Source: Edaphobacter paludis
GTDB lineage: Bacteria > Acidobacteriota > Terriglobia > Terriglobales > Acidobacteriaceae
Direction: 5' to 3'
DNA: 64,000 nucleotides
Assembly: GCF_039993895.1 (NCBI RefSeq)
Contig: NZ_CP121194.1
Span: 2,294,001-2,358,000 of the forward strand
The notes under the pieces are model-generated. The model ran no database searches, was not told the origin of the DNA, and worked only from the letters and a program-made list of their open reading frames with translations. Both the position numbers and the translations under genes were made by a program. This document shows, piece by piece, positions 27,427 through 35,613 of the stretch (positions are counted from its first letter, which is position 1; each line of letters starts with the position of its first letter).

Positions 27427-27784
27427 CCTGTCCTCCTGATAATTGGTTGTGATCAGTGCAATTGTAGGCGACGCGCCCGTAAAAAATCTGCAACGAGTGG
27501 TAATTTTCTTGATGGAACGAGCTCCTCTGGAGTTTGCACGATCTCCTGTTTGCACACTCACTCGGCCACCGCTTCGGTGCAGGAGCTGCGCCCTTCGGCT
27601 CTGCGTTCAGAACTCGCGTACCGCACCCTCCGGCTTTTGGACTCCTCCCCCCTCGCAAGCTCCGGGTCCCCACTCCAAAAACTTCTTCTCTTGGCAACGC
27701 GGCTATGCCGCGACTTGGGAGCAGCGCACCTTTGCGCCCCTTCGGGATGTGTGTCCCGAGTGACCGGGCAAAAGGAGAAATACC
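27427..27784. promoter_or_regulatory. Non-coding hairpin-rich leader upstream of the ssb-like gene
   Basis: About 360 bp with only shadow frames. The left end must hold the promoter of the minus-strand secreted pair. The right half is GC-rich and foldable: CGCGGC-TAT-GCCGCG at 27698-27712 and TCGGGA-TGTGTG-TCCCGA at 27742-27759, the latter ending about 15 nt before the ssb-like ribosome site. As with the ardC leader, this may be a structured promoter active on the incoming single strand (inference). Confidence 0.45.
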
Positions 27785-28081
27785 ATGCAGACCCAACAGA
27801 CCATCACCCTCTTCGGCACCGTCAGCAACCCCGCCATCAGCCGCACTTCCAAGAACGGTCGCAAGTACACTGCCTTTGGGGTTTCCATCATCTCCGACCG
27901 GAACCTTCAGGCCTTTCACTACAACGTCGTAGCCTGGGGCAAGCAGGGCCACTTTGCCAAGCCTCTCCAGAAAGGCACCCGTGTAAAGCTCGTTATTCAG
28001 GCGCAGTCTCAGCCCGACAACATCGCTACGATCCCCCTACTCACCGCAACCTTCGTGCGACCGGTTCATCCGGTCGCATGA
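27785..28081 (+). CDS. Small SSB-like OB-fold protein without acidic tip
   Basis: 98 residues; ATG preceded by AAAGGAGA. The OB-fold pattern of bacterial single-stranded DNA-binding proteins is visible: TLFGTVSNPAISRTSKNGR, then YTAFGVSII, YNVVAWGKQGHFAKPLQKG and RVKLVIQA. The flexible tail and the conserved acidic C-terminal tip are missing; the protein ends PVHPVA. SSB genes in conjugative leading regions protect the entering single strand. Without the tip it should bind DNA but not recruit SSB-dependent repair proteins, in contrast to the protein at 16202-17053, which has such a tip. Confidence 0.75.
   Translation: MQTQQTITLFGTVSNPAISRTSKNGRKYTAFGVSIISDRNLQAFHYNVVAWGKQGHFAKPLQKGTRVKLVIQAQSQPDNIATIPLLTATFVRPVHPVA
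28056..28078 (+). repeat. Hairpin at the 3' end of the ssb-like gene
   Basis: TGCGACCGG-TTCAT-CCGGTCGCA is a perfect 9-bp stem with a 5-nt loop that ends just before the stop codon. There is no T-run, so it is more likely an mRNA-stabilising or rho-dependent element than an intrinsic terminator. Confidence 0.5.
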
Positions 28082-28154
28082 GGGCAACACAGGGGTTGTT
28101 ATCGGGTTCTAATGGAGTAGCGGTATGTAATTTGACTGAATGAGGTCGGGCCAT

Positions 28155-28340
28155 ATGGAGAATCACGCCCCTCAAACGTCTACGAGGCTGCAAGCAGTCC
28201 ATGTTTGCGAGAAATGTGAAACCCGTTTCCGTCCTGATGAAGTCAATGAGGACGTGAACATCACAGGGGTCATCGAGTGCAAGGTTTGCTCGCACATCGG
28301 ACCGCTCCGTATCCTGATTCTTCCGCAGAACAATAGCTAA
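28155..28340 (+). CDS. Small zinc-ribbon protein
   Basis: 61 residues from the ATG at 28155, which has GAGGT 8 nt upstream. Two CxxC pairs are visible, CEKC and CKVC, separated by about 25 residues, with GVIECKVCSHIGPL typical of small zinc ribbons. No catalytic residues. It follows the ssb-like gene by 73 nt on the same strand and may be cotranscribed. Role unknown; nucleic-acid binding or protein contact is possible. Confidence 0.6.
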   Translation: MENHAPQTSTRLQAVHVCEKCETRFRPDEVNEDVNITGVIECKVCSHIGPLRILILPQNNS

Positions 28341-29272
28341 TGGGCAAGACCTAAACGAAGCTGCTTGGCATTCGTCCGTTCCTTCAGGCGACGCACAAAG
28401 CCCCGCAGGAACTCACTGACAACGCGCCCTTGGCTGTCAGACCTGCAAGCGAGTCGTGTCTCCAGTCTCAGTCCAGCAATGCACAGCGGCCGTATGGTGA
28501 TGCCATTGCGGGCGATTCTCCATGCTCCAGCTTGGGTAAGCACCGCTACGCCGAGCCCTCGCAAAACGAATTGAGAAGCATCTTCGGCGGTCATTACGTG
28601 ATGGATCGACGTGCCGGGTTTCGTCGCCGGCTTCGCGGCCTTGCATAGCGCGTCGTAGAGCGTCGGATGGACGTGTCGCTCAAACAATATGCAAGAGACG
28701 CCTGCGAGGTGACTGTGATCCACTTCCGGGTTTAACGCGAGATCATCATCTTCCAACATGGCGACGAAGAATGGTTGATCGGAGACCGTTGCAGCACTGA
28801 TGCGCGGAGTCTCCGGCATCCCAGTAAGAAAGGCCATGTCCAGAGTTCCGTTGAGCAGATCGTGAGAGAGATCAGCGGCGAGTTTGCTGCACAGTTTGAT
28901 CTTGAGGTTTGGGAAAAGCGGCAACCGAAACGAAAGCAGATTGCTCAGGAGATACGGGTCGGTATACGGCGACTTGCCAATATGAAGAGTAATCTCGCAA
29001 TCTCGATCTGCCTCACGGGCAATTTGAATTGCGCGCTCCGTATGCAGCAAGGCTATTCGAGCCTCTGGGACGAACTTCTCACCCGCTGGCGTCAGTGAAA
29101 CCTTGCGGCTATCCCGAACGAACAGCGTTAGGCCTAGGAAGTTTTCCAGTGCATGTATTTGTTTCGTTAGGGTCGATTGTCCGATGTGGAGTTTTTGCGC
29201 TGCGCGGCAGAAGTTGAGTTCATCCGCCAGAACCACCGCAGCACGCAACCATTTTGTGTCGAGATCAGCCAT
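28337..29272 (-). CDS. LysR-family transcriptional regulator
   Basis: 311 residues, normal LysR length. The N-terminal winged helix is clear (DELNFCRAAQKLHIGQSTLTKQIHALE, LGLTLFVRDSRKVSLTPAGE), followed by a substrate-binding domain. It is transcribed divergently from the xis-int genes with 263 nt between, which contain a good dyad. LysR proteins usually control the divergent neighbour, so this one may tune integrase/excisionase expression in response to a small ligand (inference). Alternatively it is a cargo regulator acting elsewhere. Its 3' end overlaps the zinc-ribbon gene by 4 nt in convergent orientation. Confidence 0.9.
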   Translation of the reverse strand: MADLDTKWLRAAVVLADELNFCRAAQKLHIGQSTLTKQIHALENFLGLTLFVRDSRKVSLTPAGEKFVPEARIALLHTERAIQIAREADRDCEITLHIGKSPYTDPYLLSNLLSFRLPLFPNLKIKLCSKLAADLSHDLLNGTLDMAFLTGMPETPRISAATVSDQPFFVAMLEDDDLALNPEVDHSHLAGVSCILFERHVHPTLYDALCKAAKPATKPGTSIHHVMTAEDASQFVLRGLGVAVLTQAGAWRIARNGITIRPLCIAGLRLETRLACRSDSQGRVVSEFLRGFVRRLKERTNAKQLRLGLAH

Positions 29273-29428
29273 GGCCCCTCACGGAAGAAACCACTACTAA
29301 GACCGCGCAAACACAACTCTCATTCGATGCAGAGTGATCCGGGGCGAGGTTGCCTATGGAATGAACGTGGAGAAGCAAGTTAGAAGTCTTGCGAAGCTCG
29401 GAAAATCTAAGCCGCCACGAATCTTGAA

Positions 29429-29447
29429 CTATTCCATCTTGGAATAG
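29429..29447. promoter_or_regulatory. Dyad between lysR and xis, possible LysR operator
   Basis: CTATTCCA-TCT-TGGAATAG is a perfect 8-bp dyad and contains the T-N11-A pattern of LysR boxes. It lies about 90 nt upstream of the xis ATG and 157 nt upstream of the lysR start. Confidence 0.45.
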
Positions 29448-29535
29448 CCATCAGCGAGAATTTCATTGGACAGTTTGGAGTGTCGGGAAGAAGTTTGAGG
29501 GTACGAGAACGGATTCTCACTTCAGAGGTTTCTCA

Positions 29536-29892
29536 ATGACCGACGCGCAACTCAACTCAAGAACGCTATCGGGAGAACCACATACTCTCAACACAGATGA
29601 GCCTATCGCGAACGGAAGAGCTGCGCTAGACCCCGTGTACAAAAGCAGTAAACACTTCCTGAACGCTGATGAAGCAGCAGAGGTTCTCCGAATGGATAGC
29701 CGAACTCTTGTGCGTTGGGCGCGCCTTGGTCAGGTACCCGCACACCCTCTCGGCGAAGGGAAACGAAGGCTGTGGCGCTTCATTGAGACCGAGTTGATTT
29801 CCTGGCTTGCAGAGCGCGGAACACCCCTCAAGAAGCCTGTCGCTAATACAATGGATACAGCCATCAACGCTCATGCAAGGAGAACTGCATGA
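29536..29892 (+). CDS. Excisionase-type helix-turn-helix protein
   Basis: 118 residues; ATG preceded by GAGGT. After a disordered ~40 residues comes a MerR/excisionase-like winged HTH: LNADEAAEVLRMDSRTLVRW, then GQVPAHPLGEGKRRLWRF. Such proteins bend att DNA and set recombination direction, or repress the integrase. It overlaps the integrase by the ATGA tetranucleotide, which fits a xis-int operon. Confidence 0.75.
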   Translation: MTDAQLNSRTLSGEPHTLNTDEPIANGRAALDPVYKSSKHFLNADEAAEVLRMDSRTLVRWARLGQVPAHPLGEGKRRLWRFIETELISWLAERGTPLKKPVANTMDTAINAHARRTA

Positions 29893-31148
29893 GCCGTTTC
29901 CAACAAGGAAGTATCTTGAAGCTGAAGCGCAAAAGCGGCCCGGATGTGTGGGTGTTTCGCTGGTATGACGAGTCCAGCGGGACGCGCACCTACAAGAAAC
30001 GCACTCTCGGCACTGTGGCAGAGATGCCCCAGAAACGGGATGCGGAAAAAGCCGTGGCTTCCTTTCGCGCCAACATCAACACCGGGGTCAGGGTGCCGGA
30101 AACGGTATCGGACCTCATAGCCCACTATCTCAAACACGAACTGACGGCAGACAAGAAGGCATACGCCACCATCGAGGCGACGACGATCTATTTGGCTCGT
30201 CATGTCGGCCCCAAATGGGGAGCCAAGCATCTGTCAGACGTTCGGACCGTGGAAGTCGAGGAGTGGTTGCATACTCTTGATTACGCTCCTGCCACTAAGA
30301 GCAAAATCCGAAACATCATGTCGGCCTTGTTCAACCATGCCATCCGGCATGAGTGGATCAACCGGAATCCCATCAGCAAGGTTCGGGCTTCCGCGAAGCG
30401 CCTGCGGGAGCCGGATGTTCTGACTCCCGGTGAATTCGCGGCCCTGATCGAACAGTTACCCCTTCGTGAAAAGACGATGGTGATGCTGGCCGGAAGCACA
30501 GGGCTGAGAAGGTCGGAGCTGGTTGCGCTGACATGGGGCAACATTGATCCGTTCCTGGTTCAGATCAATGTCGTTCGCTCTTGCGTCCGCAATCACTTCG
30601 GAGACACGAAGACCGAAGCAAGCCGCAAGCCGGTTCCGCTCCACGCATCCGTAATTGAGTACCTCGACGAATGGAGACGAGTCTCGCCGTACAACAGCGA
30701 CGGAGACTTCCTCTTTCCGTCTGTACGGCTGGAGGGCAAGAAGCCCATCACGCCCGATATGGTGCTTAAGAAGGTCATCCGTCCGGCTCTCGTTCGAGCG
30801 GGAATCACGGACAAGGTGATCGGCTGGCACAGCTTCCGTCACTCTCTGGCAACCAACCTGAGAGCGGCAGGAGTTGACCTCAAGACCGCACAGGAACTCC
30901 TTCGTCACGCCAACTCCCGGATCACGCTCGACGTGTACACGCGAGCGATCTCCGCGAACAAGCGCGACGCCAACAATAAAGTCATGGAGATGGTGTTGGA
31001 GGCCGGAAAAGGCCAAAATTCAGCACCCTCGCCAGCACCCTCGCGACAGGGAACGCCTTTACTACCGGGCAGCAAAAAGGGCGCTGAAATCATTCAGCAC
31101 CCTTCAGCACCCTCGCGGGCTTCAAATACTTTTGTCACTGTGCCATAA
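29889..31148 (+). CDS. Tyrosine-type site-specific integrase
   Basis: 419 residues. An N-terminal arm-binding-like part is followed by the SAM-like core-binding domain (TIYLARHVGPKWGAKHLSDV). The catalytic domain shows the Arg in STGLRRSELVALTW, then HSFRHSLATNL (HxxR), LLRHANSRIT (His) and the Tyr in LDVYTRA. Its stop codon lies 23 nt before the encoded 3' end of the tRNA-Asp gene, the standard position for an integrase of an element inserted in a tRNA gene. The C-terminal ~60 residues are Ser/Pro/Ala-rich, partly because the DNA there carries direct repeats. Confidence 0.95.
   Translation: MSRFQQGSILKLKRKSGPDVWVFRWYDESSGTRTYKKRTLGTVAEMPQKRDAEKAVASFRANINTGVRVPETVSDLIAHYLKHELTADKKAYATIEATTIYLARHVGPKWGAKHLSDVRTVEVEEWLHTLDYAPATKSKIRNIMSALFNHAIRHEWINRNPISKVRASAKRLREPDVLTPGEFAALIEQLPLREKTMVMLAGSTGLRRSELVALTWGNIDPFLVQINVVRSCVRNHFGDTKTEASRKPVPLHASVIEYLDEWRRVSPYNSDGDFLFPSVRLEGKKPITPDMVLKKVIRPALVRAGITDKVIGWHSFRHSLATNLRAAGVDLKTAQELLRHANSRITLDVYTRAISANKRDANNKVMEMVLEAGKGQNSAPSPAPSRQGTPLLPGSKKGAEIIQHPSAPSRASNTFVTVP
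31021..31116. repeat. Four CAGCACCCT direct repeats at the end of int, possible arm-type sites
   Basis: CAGCACCCT occurs at 31021, 31033, 31095 and 31105; three copies extend to CAGCACCCTCGC. They lie within 150 nt of the tRNA 3' end and inside the integrase C-terminus. Clustered directly repeated short sites next to the attachment core are typical of integrase arm sites (inference). Confidence 0.5.
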
Positions 31149-31170
31149 ACCATTCATTTTCTTTGGTTTA

Positions 31171-31174
<4 letters not shown>
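31142..31174. repeat. 10-bp inverted repeat at the element/tRNA junction
   Basis: GCCATAAACC at 31142-31151 and GGTTTATGGC at 31165-31174 are perfect inverted copies with a 13-nt AT-rich spacer. The left arm contains the integrase stop codon and the right arm contains the encoded CCA of tRNA-Asp. It may be a terminator for either transcript or part of the recombination site. Confidence 0.6.
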
Positions 31175-31248
<74 letters not shown>

Positions 31249-31534
31249 CGTTGTTTTCAACAACTTGGTTATTTACTTGGAACAGAGAGCTCACAGCTTC
31301 ACTCTTCTCGCTCTGATCCAATATCGTCACCTTGAACTCAATATCGGGCATCATTGGATGCCGAATTGAAAACCAAAATCACCAACGCAACGACAAGATA
31401 AAGTCTATCAGATGAAGCGAGGTTTTGGTGTATGACTCGGAGGCTCCAGCGAAAATTCAGCTGTGAGGTAAGGTTTAAAACCTTCTTATGCGGACCATCC
31501 CGTGACGTTGGCAAGGTGATAGATTCACACGGCA

Positions 31535-32449
31535 CTATTTCAGAGGCCACAGCCACGCTGCTCCTCGCACGCCGCTTGAATCACCATACTTCGCCGGCAA
31601 AATCGGGGTAGCCATTTCGCCACCGAACACATATTGGAGCACCTTTGCAGGCAGGTCCCGATAGAGATGCGCCGCCTTCGACAATCCTCCTCCGAACACC
31701 AAAACATCCGGGTCCAGCATATTGATCACGTGGGCTAATCCCCGGGCCAGCCGATCCTCGAACCGATTTACCGTAGCTGCTGCGTCTGAATCCCCGGCCT
31801 CATAGGCCGTCATAATTTCCCGCGTCGTCTGTTCCCTGCCTGTCGTTTTCCTGTAATCCCACGCCACTCCAGTCCCCGAGATCCACTTCTCCAGGCATCC
31901 CCGCTTCCCGCAATAGCAGTCCGGCCCTGGCAACTCTTCAGGTCGGGCCCACGGCAACGGATTATGTCCCCATTCCCCGCCTATCCGGTTCGGTCCGTCA
32001 TGAACATGACCGTCAATGGCGATACCTCCTCCGCATCCCGTCCCCAGAATTACGCCGAAAACCAATCTCTTCCCCGTCGCAGCACCATCAGTAGCCTCGG
32101 AGACAGCAAGACAGTTGGCATCATTCGCCACGCGCACCTCGCGCTCCAGCGCATGGCACAGATCCCGGTCGAGGGGCTTCCCGTTCAGCCATACCGAATT
32201 GGCGTTCTTTACCAACCCTGTCACCTGAGAGATGCAGCCCGGTATACCCGCCCCCACAGTCCCGATTTGCCCCATTTCTCGCTCGATGCGTCGAACCAAT
32301 CCAGCGATGGCTGCAATCGTCGCATCGTAATCGTCTCGCGGAGTGGCAACCCGATGTCTGACCAATTCCCTTCCCGTCTTGTCAAGCGCGAGCGCCTCAA
32401 TCTTTGTTCCGCCGAGATCAACGCCGATACGCATCTCTAAATTTGTCAT
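31535..32449 (-). CDS. ROK-family sugar kinase (fructokinase-like)
   Basis: About 304 residues from the ATG at 32449; a GTG six codons upstream and an ATG five codons downstream are alternatives. The phosphate-binding motif MRIGVDLGGTKIEALAL opens the protein. The ROK signature is seen in GVILGTGCGGGIAIDG and the zinc-binding CYCGKRGCLEKWISG, with GEWGHNPL before it. These residues fit Mak/fructokinase or glucokinase ROK enzymes that phosphorylate a hexose with ATP in the cytoplasm. The fructokinase preference is a family-level guess. Located just after the tRNA-Asp gene, it is the first chromosomal gene beyond the element. Confidence 0.88.
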   Translation of the reverse strand: MTNLEMRIGVDLGGTKIEALALDKTGRELVRHRVATPRDDYDATIAAIAGLVRRIEREMGQIGTVGAGIPGCISQVTGLVKNANSVWLNGKPLDRDLCHALEREVRVANDANCLAVSEATDGAATGKRLVFGVILGTGCGGGIAIDGHVHDGPNRIGGEWGHNPLPWARPEELPGPDCYCGKRGCLEKWISGTGVAWDYRKTTGREQTTREIMTAYEAGDSDAAATVNRFEDRLARGLAHVINMLDPDVLVFGGGLSKAAHLYRDLPAKVLQYVFGGEMATPILPAKYGDSSGVRGAAWLWPLK

Positions 32450-32467
32450 ACCACTCTCATCCGCCAC

Positions 32468-32772
32468 TTGCAGCTTTCCGTGGCCTATTAAATTTGCAAC
32501 TTAACCTTACTCTGGGAAAAACGTTGAGTACATGGCATTTCAATCTATCGAGAATGAATTCTAACTTCATCATCTCCAGAAATTTGAGATAGAACTCCTG
32601 GAACGGTGCACCAACCAAGTTACGCTGCCCCAATAAATGTTCTTCTCCGATAAAACTCGTACCAGAATGCTAAAGTGTTACGGTCTTCTGGAGGCGGGAA
32701 TTGATCATGACGAAAAGTGCCGAACACTTTACCCGTTCCCATCGAATCATCTTTAACATTCAAAGGCCAACC
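32468..32772. other. Intergenic region upstream of trehalase
   Basis: About 300 bp, AT-richer than its surroundings, between divergent ROK kinase and trehalase genes. It must carry both promoters, but I see no convincing -35/-10 pair or repeat. A GGAGG at 32690-32694 could serve a TTG start at 32701 in the trehalase frame. Confidence 0.4.
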
Positions 32773-34446
32773 ATGAGACATCTCAACCCAATCGGAATTT
32801 TGCTGCTTGCTGCAGCGGCCCTTCTTCCTCGCAGCGCAAGCCCGCAGACACCTTCCACTGACGCAGCTTCAAATGCAAAAATACTCAGCTACATTCACAC
32901 CAGTTGGGACACTCTCTCCCGTTCCATGACCGACTGCAAATCGCTGGTCGATCCCAAGGTTACGACCGCCCCAATCCTGTATCTTCCTGCCGATCTCACA
33001 ACGCCAGCTCCCGTCGCCGCCATGCAGAAACTCTGTAATGTGGAGGTGCGCAGACTGCCGCGAAAGATCACACGCATGGGCGACGTCAAGGTCAGTGAAA
33101 TTCCCAAAGAGGGCCTCCTATATCTACCTAACCGCTACGTCGTTCCCGGCGGTCGCTTCAACGAGATGTACGGCTGGGACAGCTACTTCATCATCCTCGG
33201 CCTCGTGCACGATCATCGCTCCGATCTCGCTCGCGGCATGGTCGAAAACTTTTTCTATGAGATTGAGAACTACGGCGCCATCCTCAACGCCAACCGCACT
33301 TACTTCTTCACTCGCTCGCAGCCTCCGTTTCTTACCTCGATGATCCGCGAAGTCTATGAGCACCCTGACAACAAGCCTCTCTCGAAAGCATGGCTCGCCG
33401 AAGCCTACAGCTACGCACAACGCGACTATGCTCTGTGGACATCACCCGTCCATCGCGCCGGCGACACCGGCCTCGCCCGCTACAAGGACATCGGCGAAGG
33501 CCCCGTCCCCGAGATGGCCGACGACAGCGATTACTATCCCAACGTCATCCGCTGGTTGCTCGCGCACCCGGACATCCACACCGGCTATCTCATCGACGCC
33601 TCTGAGCACCCAACCCAGGCCCAGGCTGCCGCCCTTGCAAGGTCCAGTTGCGACATCACTGCATCCAGGATCTGTGCCCGCGCCTACGTCAGTGGTCACC
33701 GTCTCACCAGCGCCTTCTACAGTGGCGATCGCGCCATGCGGGAGTCAGGCTTCGACCCCAGCTTTCGTTTCGGTCCCTTCAGCGGTTCGACTGACCACTA
33801 CGCGCCCGTCTGCCTCAATAGTCTCCTCTATAAATACGAACGCGACATGGCCCACTTCGCCACGCTGCTTGGCCGCCCCGCCGAAGCCACAGAGTGGGAA
33901 CACCGCGCTACATCCCGACGCGATGCCATCAATAAATATCTCTGGAACCCCGCCACAGGCATGTTCTATGACTATGACTTCACCACGCATCAACGCTCGA
34001 CCTACAACTACATCACAACGTTCTATCCCTTATGGGCAGGCCTAGCCAGCCGCGAGCAAGCCGTCGCAATAGACCATCATCTTTCACTTTTCGAGCACCC
34101 CGGCGGGATTGCCATGAGCGACTACAACTCCGGGGTCCAATGGGATCTCCCCTTCGGTTGGGCTCCCACGAGTTGGCTCGCAATCAAGGGCCTCTCGCAA
34201 TATGGCTTCGCTAGTGACGCTTCCAGAACAGCCAACGAATTCTCGCAGACCATTCTTCAGAACTTCCTGCGGGACGGTACCATCCGCGAAAAATACAACG
34301 TAGTCAGCGGCTCCGCAAACGTCGAGGTCGCCACTGGCTACAAGAGCAACGCCGTAGGCTTCGGCTGGACCAACGCCGCCTACCTGCAGATGAGCGACCT
34401 TCTGCCTCACCCCAAAAAGAAGACCGCTAAAACATTAGGCCAATAG
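32773..34446 (+). CDS. Periplasmic alpha,alpha-trehalase (GH37)
   Basis: 557 residues from the ATG at 32773, which gives a standard signal peptide (MRHLNPIGILLLAAAALLP, cleavage near SPQ). An upstream TTG at 32701 with a better ribosome site would add 24 residues. Both GH37 signatures are present: PGGRFNEMYGWDSYF near 125 and QWDLPFGWAP near 456. The enzyme hydrolyses trehalose to two glucose molecules, probably in the periplasm. The nearby ROK kinase on the opposite strand could phosphorylate the sugar released after uptake (inference). Confidence 0.93.
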   Translation: MRHLNPIGILLLAAAALLPRSASPQTPSTDAASNAKILSYIHTSWDTLSRSMTDCKSLVDPKVTTAPILYLPADLTTPAPVAAMQKLCNVEVRRLPRKITRMGDVKVSEIPKEGLLYLPNRYVVPGGRFNEMYGWDSYFIILGLVHDHRSDLARGMVENFFYEIENYGAILNANRTYFFTRSQPPFLTSMIREVYEHPDNKPLSKAWLAEAYSYAQRDYALWTSPVHRAGDTGLARYKDIGEGPVPEMADDSDYYPNVIRWLLAHPDIHTGYLIDASEHPTQAQAAALARSSCDITASRICARAYVSGHRLTSAFYSGDRAMRESGFDPSFRFGPFSGSTDHYAPVCLNSLLYKYERDMAHFATLLGRPAEATEWEHRATSRRDAINKYLWNPATGMFYDYDFTTHQRSTYNYITTFYPLWAGLASREQAVAIDHHLSLFEHPGGIAMSDYNSGVQWDLPFGWAPTSWLAIKGLSQYGFASDASRTANEFSQTILQNFLRDGTIREKYNVVSGSANVEVATGYKSNAVGFGWTNAAYLQMSDLLPHPKKKTAKTLGQ

Positions 34447-34489
34447 AAATATACTGAAAGCGTTCAAAAAATCTAAATTGGTGTTCATC

Positions 34490-34523
34490 GGTGCGGACTG
34501 GCGTTAAGCCTACCGCACCTTTT
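34490..34523. terminator. Terminator between convergent trehalase and Asd-like genes
   Basis: GGTGCGG at 34490-34496 pairs with CCGCACC at 34513-34519, with an inner GGC-GTTAA-GCC helix, followed by TTTT on the plus strand. It lies 44 nt after the trehalase stop and may serve both genes. Confidence 0.65.
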
Positions 34524-35574
34524 ATTGCACCTTACCCAGAGGCCGCAACCGACGCAACTCCCCCGCACAGGCAATAGCATTCAAAGCCGCAAGCTTCAAA
34601 TTATCCGCAGCGAGCCAAAGCCAGACCCGCGCCACACCCGCGCCACCGACATCCTCGCTAACTCGAACCATGATGTCTTCCTGACCGGCAGCACTCAAAT
34701 TGCTCGGAGGATCAGATTCTCCACTGACCACATCCACATGCTCGCCCACCAGCGCAGCTTCTATCTGTTCCACGGTTGAGAATTGCTCAACCTCCACCAG
34801 CATAGAAATCGTATAGCCATGAAATACCGGCGCCTGCACTACCTGTAAAGCCAGCGGCGGTAGCAGTCCACCTGAGAGCTCCGCATACTGTTCCCGAATA
34901 CGCTTCTCCGTGATAGCCAGCTTAACCTTCGCGTTCTCACCCAGCGATGGCAGCAGATTGAACGCAACCTGTGCGTCATACTGCTCCCGAGGCAGCGTCT
35001 GAAACGACAGCAGATTCACTGTCTGCTGATGTAACTCATCCATCGCAAAGCGCCCGCCCTCCGATGCCGGTTCCATCACCGTTGCCGCCACGCTCCTCAG
35101 CGCCAGTTTCGCTTGCAACCTCGCCGCCATCACTGCAAGCATCACTGCCGCAGGGTGTCCTGCAGTGACCGCAGGAGTATTGAGATCCAGCTCCCGCCCA
35201 GGCTCTGGCGTCTTCGCTGACAGCGCCTCCTTCACCCAGGGAGCCTGCGCCGGAACATCCTTCTCGCCGTCCAATGCATAGGTCAAATCTACGATGCTTG
35301 CTCCCGCCCGGCGCGCATCTTGCCAATACTTCTTCGTTACTTCCGCTGTGCCCGCAAAGAAAACAAAGTCCATTCGGTCGAACGAAGACGCCTCCAGCCG
35401 CTGAATAAACGAAACTTCATCGCCCGTCGCAGTAACCTGCCCGGCAGCCTCATCTTCGTCAAGCAGCACAAAATCCGAAGCCCCCAGCAGAGACTCACCC
35501 AATTCGTCGGTCAACTCTTTTCCCACCAGCGACGACGCGCCTACAATACCTATTCGATAAATTCCATTCGCCAT
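34522..35574 (-). CDS. Asd/USG-1-like protein lacking the catalytic Cys
   Basis: 350 residues with the fold of aspartate-semialdehyde dehydrogenase: NAD(P)-binding RIGIVGASSLVGKELTDEL, a middle part with FDRMDFVFFAGTAEV, and the dimerisation domain with FNLLPSLGENAKVKL and APVFHGYTISM. At the place of the active-site Asn-Cys motif it reads LDLNTPAVTAGHPAAVMLA, with no Cys, so the phosphorylating dehydrogenase reaction should not work. This is the pattern of USG-1-type paralogues of unknown function. It is unlikely to be the lysine/threonine pathway enzyme. It precedes pssA on the same strand by about 40 nt in gene order (pssA stop 35614). Confidence 0.8.
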   Translation of the reverse strand: MANGIYRIGIVGASSLVGKELTDELGESLLGASDFVLLDEDEAAGQVTATGDEVSFIQRLEASSFDRMDFVFFAGTAEVTKKYWQDARRAGASIVDLTYALDGEKDVPAQAPWVKEALSAKTPEPGRELDLNTPAVTAGHPAAVMLAVMAARLQAKLALRSVAATVMEPASEGGRFAMDELHQQTVNLLSFQTLPREQYDAQVAFNLLPSLGENAKVKLAITEKRIREQYAELSGGLLPPLALQVVQAPVFHGYTISMLVEVEQFSTVEQIEAALVGEHVDVVSGESDPPSNLSAAGQEDIMVRVSEDVGGAGVARVWLWLAADNLKLAALNAIACAGELRRLRPLGKVQ

Positions 35575-35613
35575 ATCTACTCTGCAATCTTCTTTCTCTG
35601 CAATCCAGACAAA

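Noticed and set aside
1-31020. A second copy of the tRNA-Asp 3' end (left attachment site) inside the window
   Set aside because: No matching segment was noticed; the left end is presumably upstream of this window.
31021-31116. CRISPR-like array from the CAGCACCCT repeats
   Set aside because: Repeats are only 9-12 nt, irregularly spaced and inside the integrase gene.
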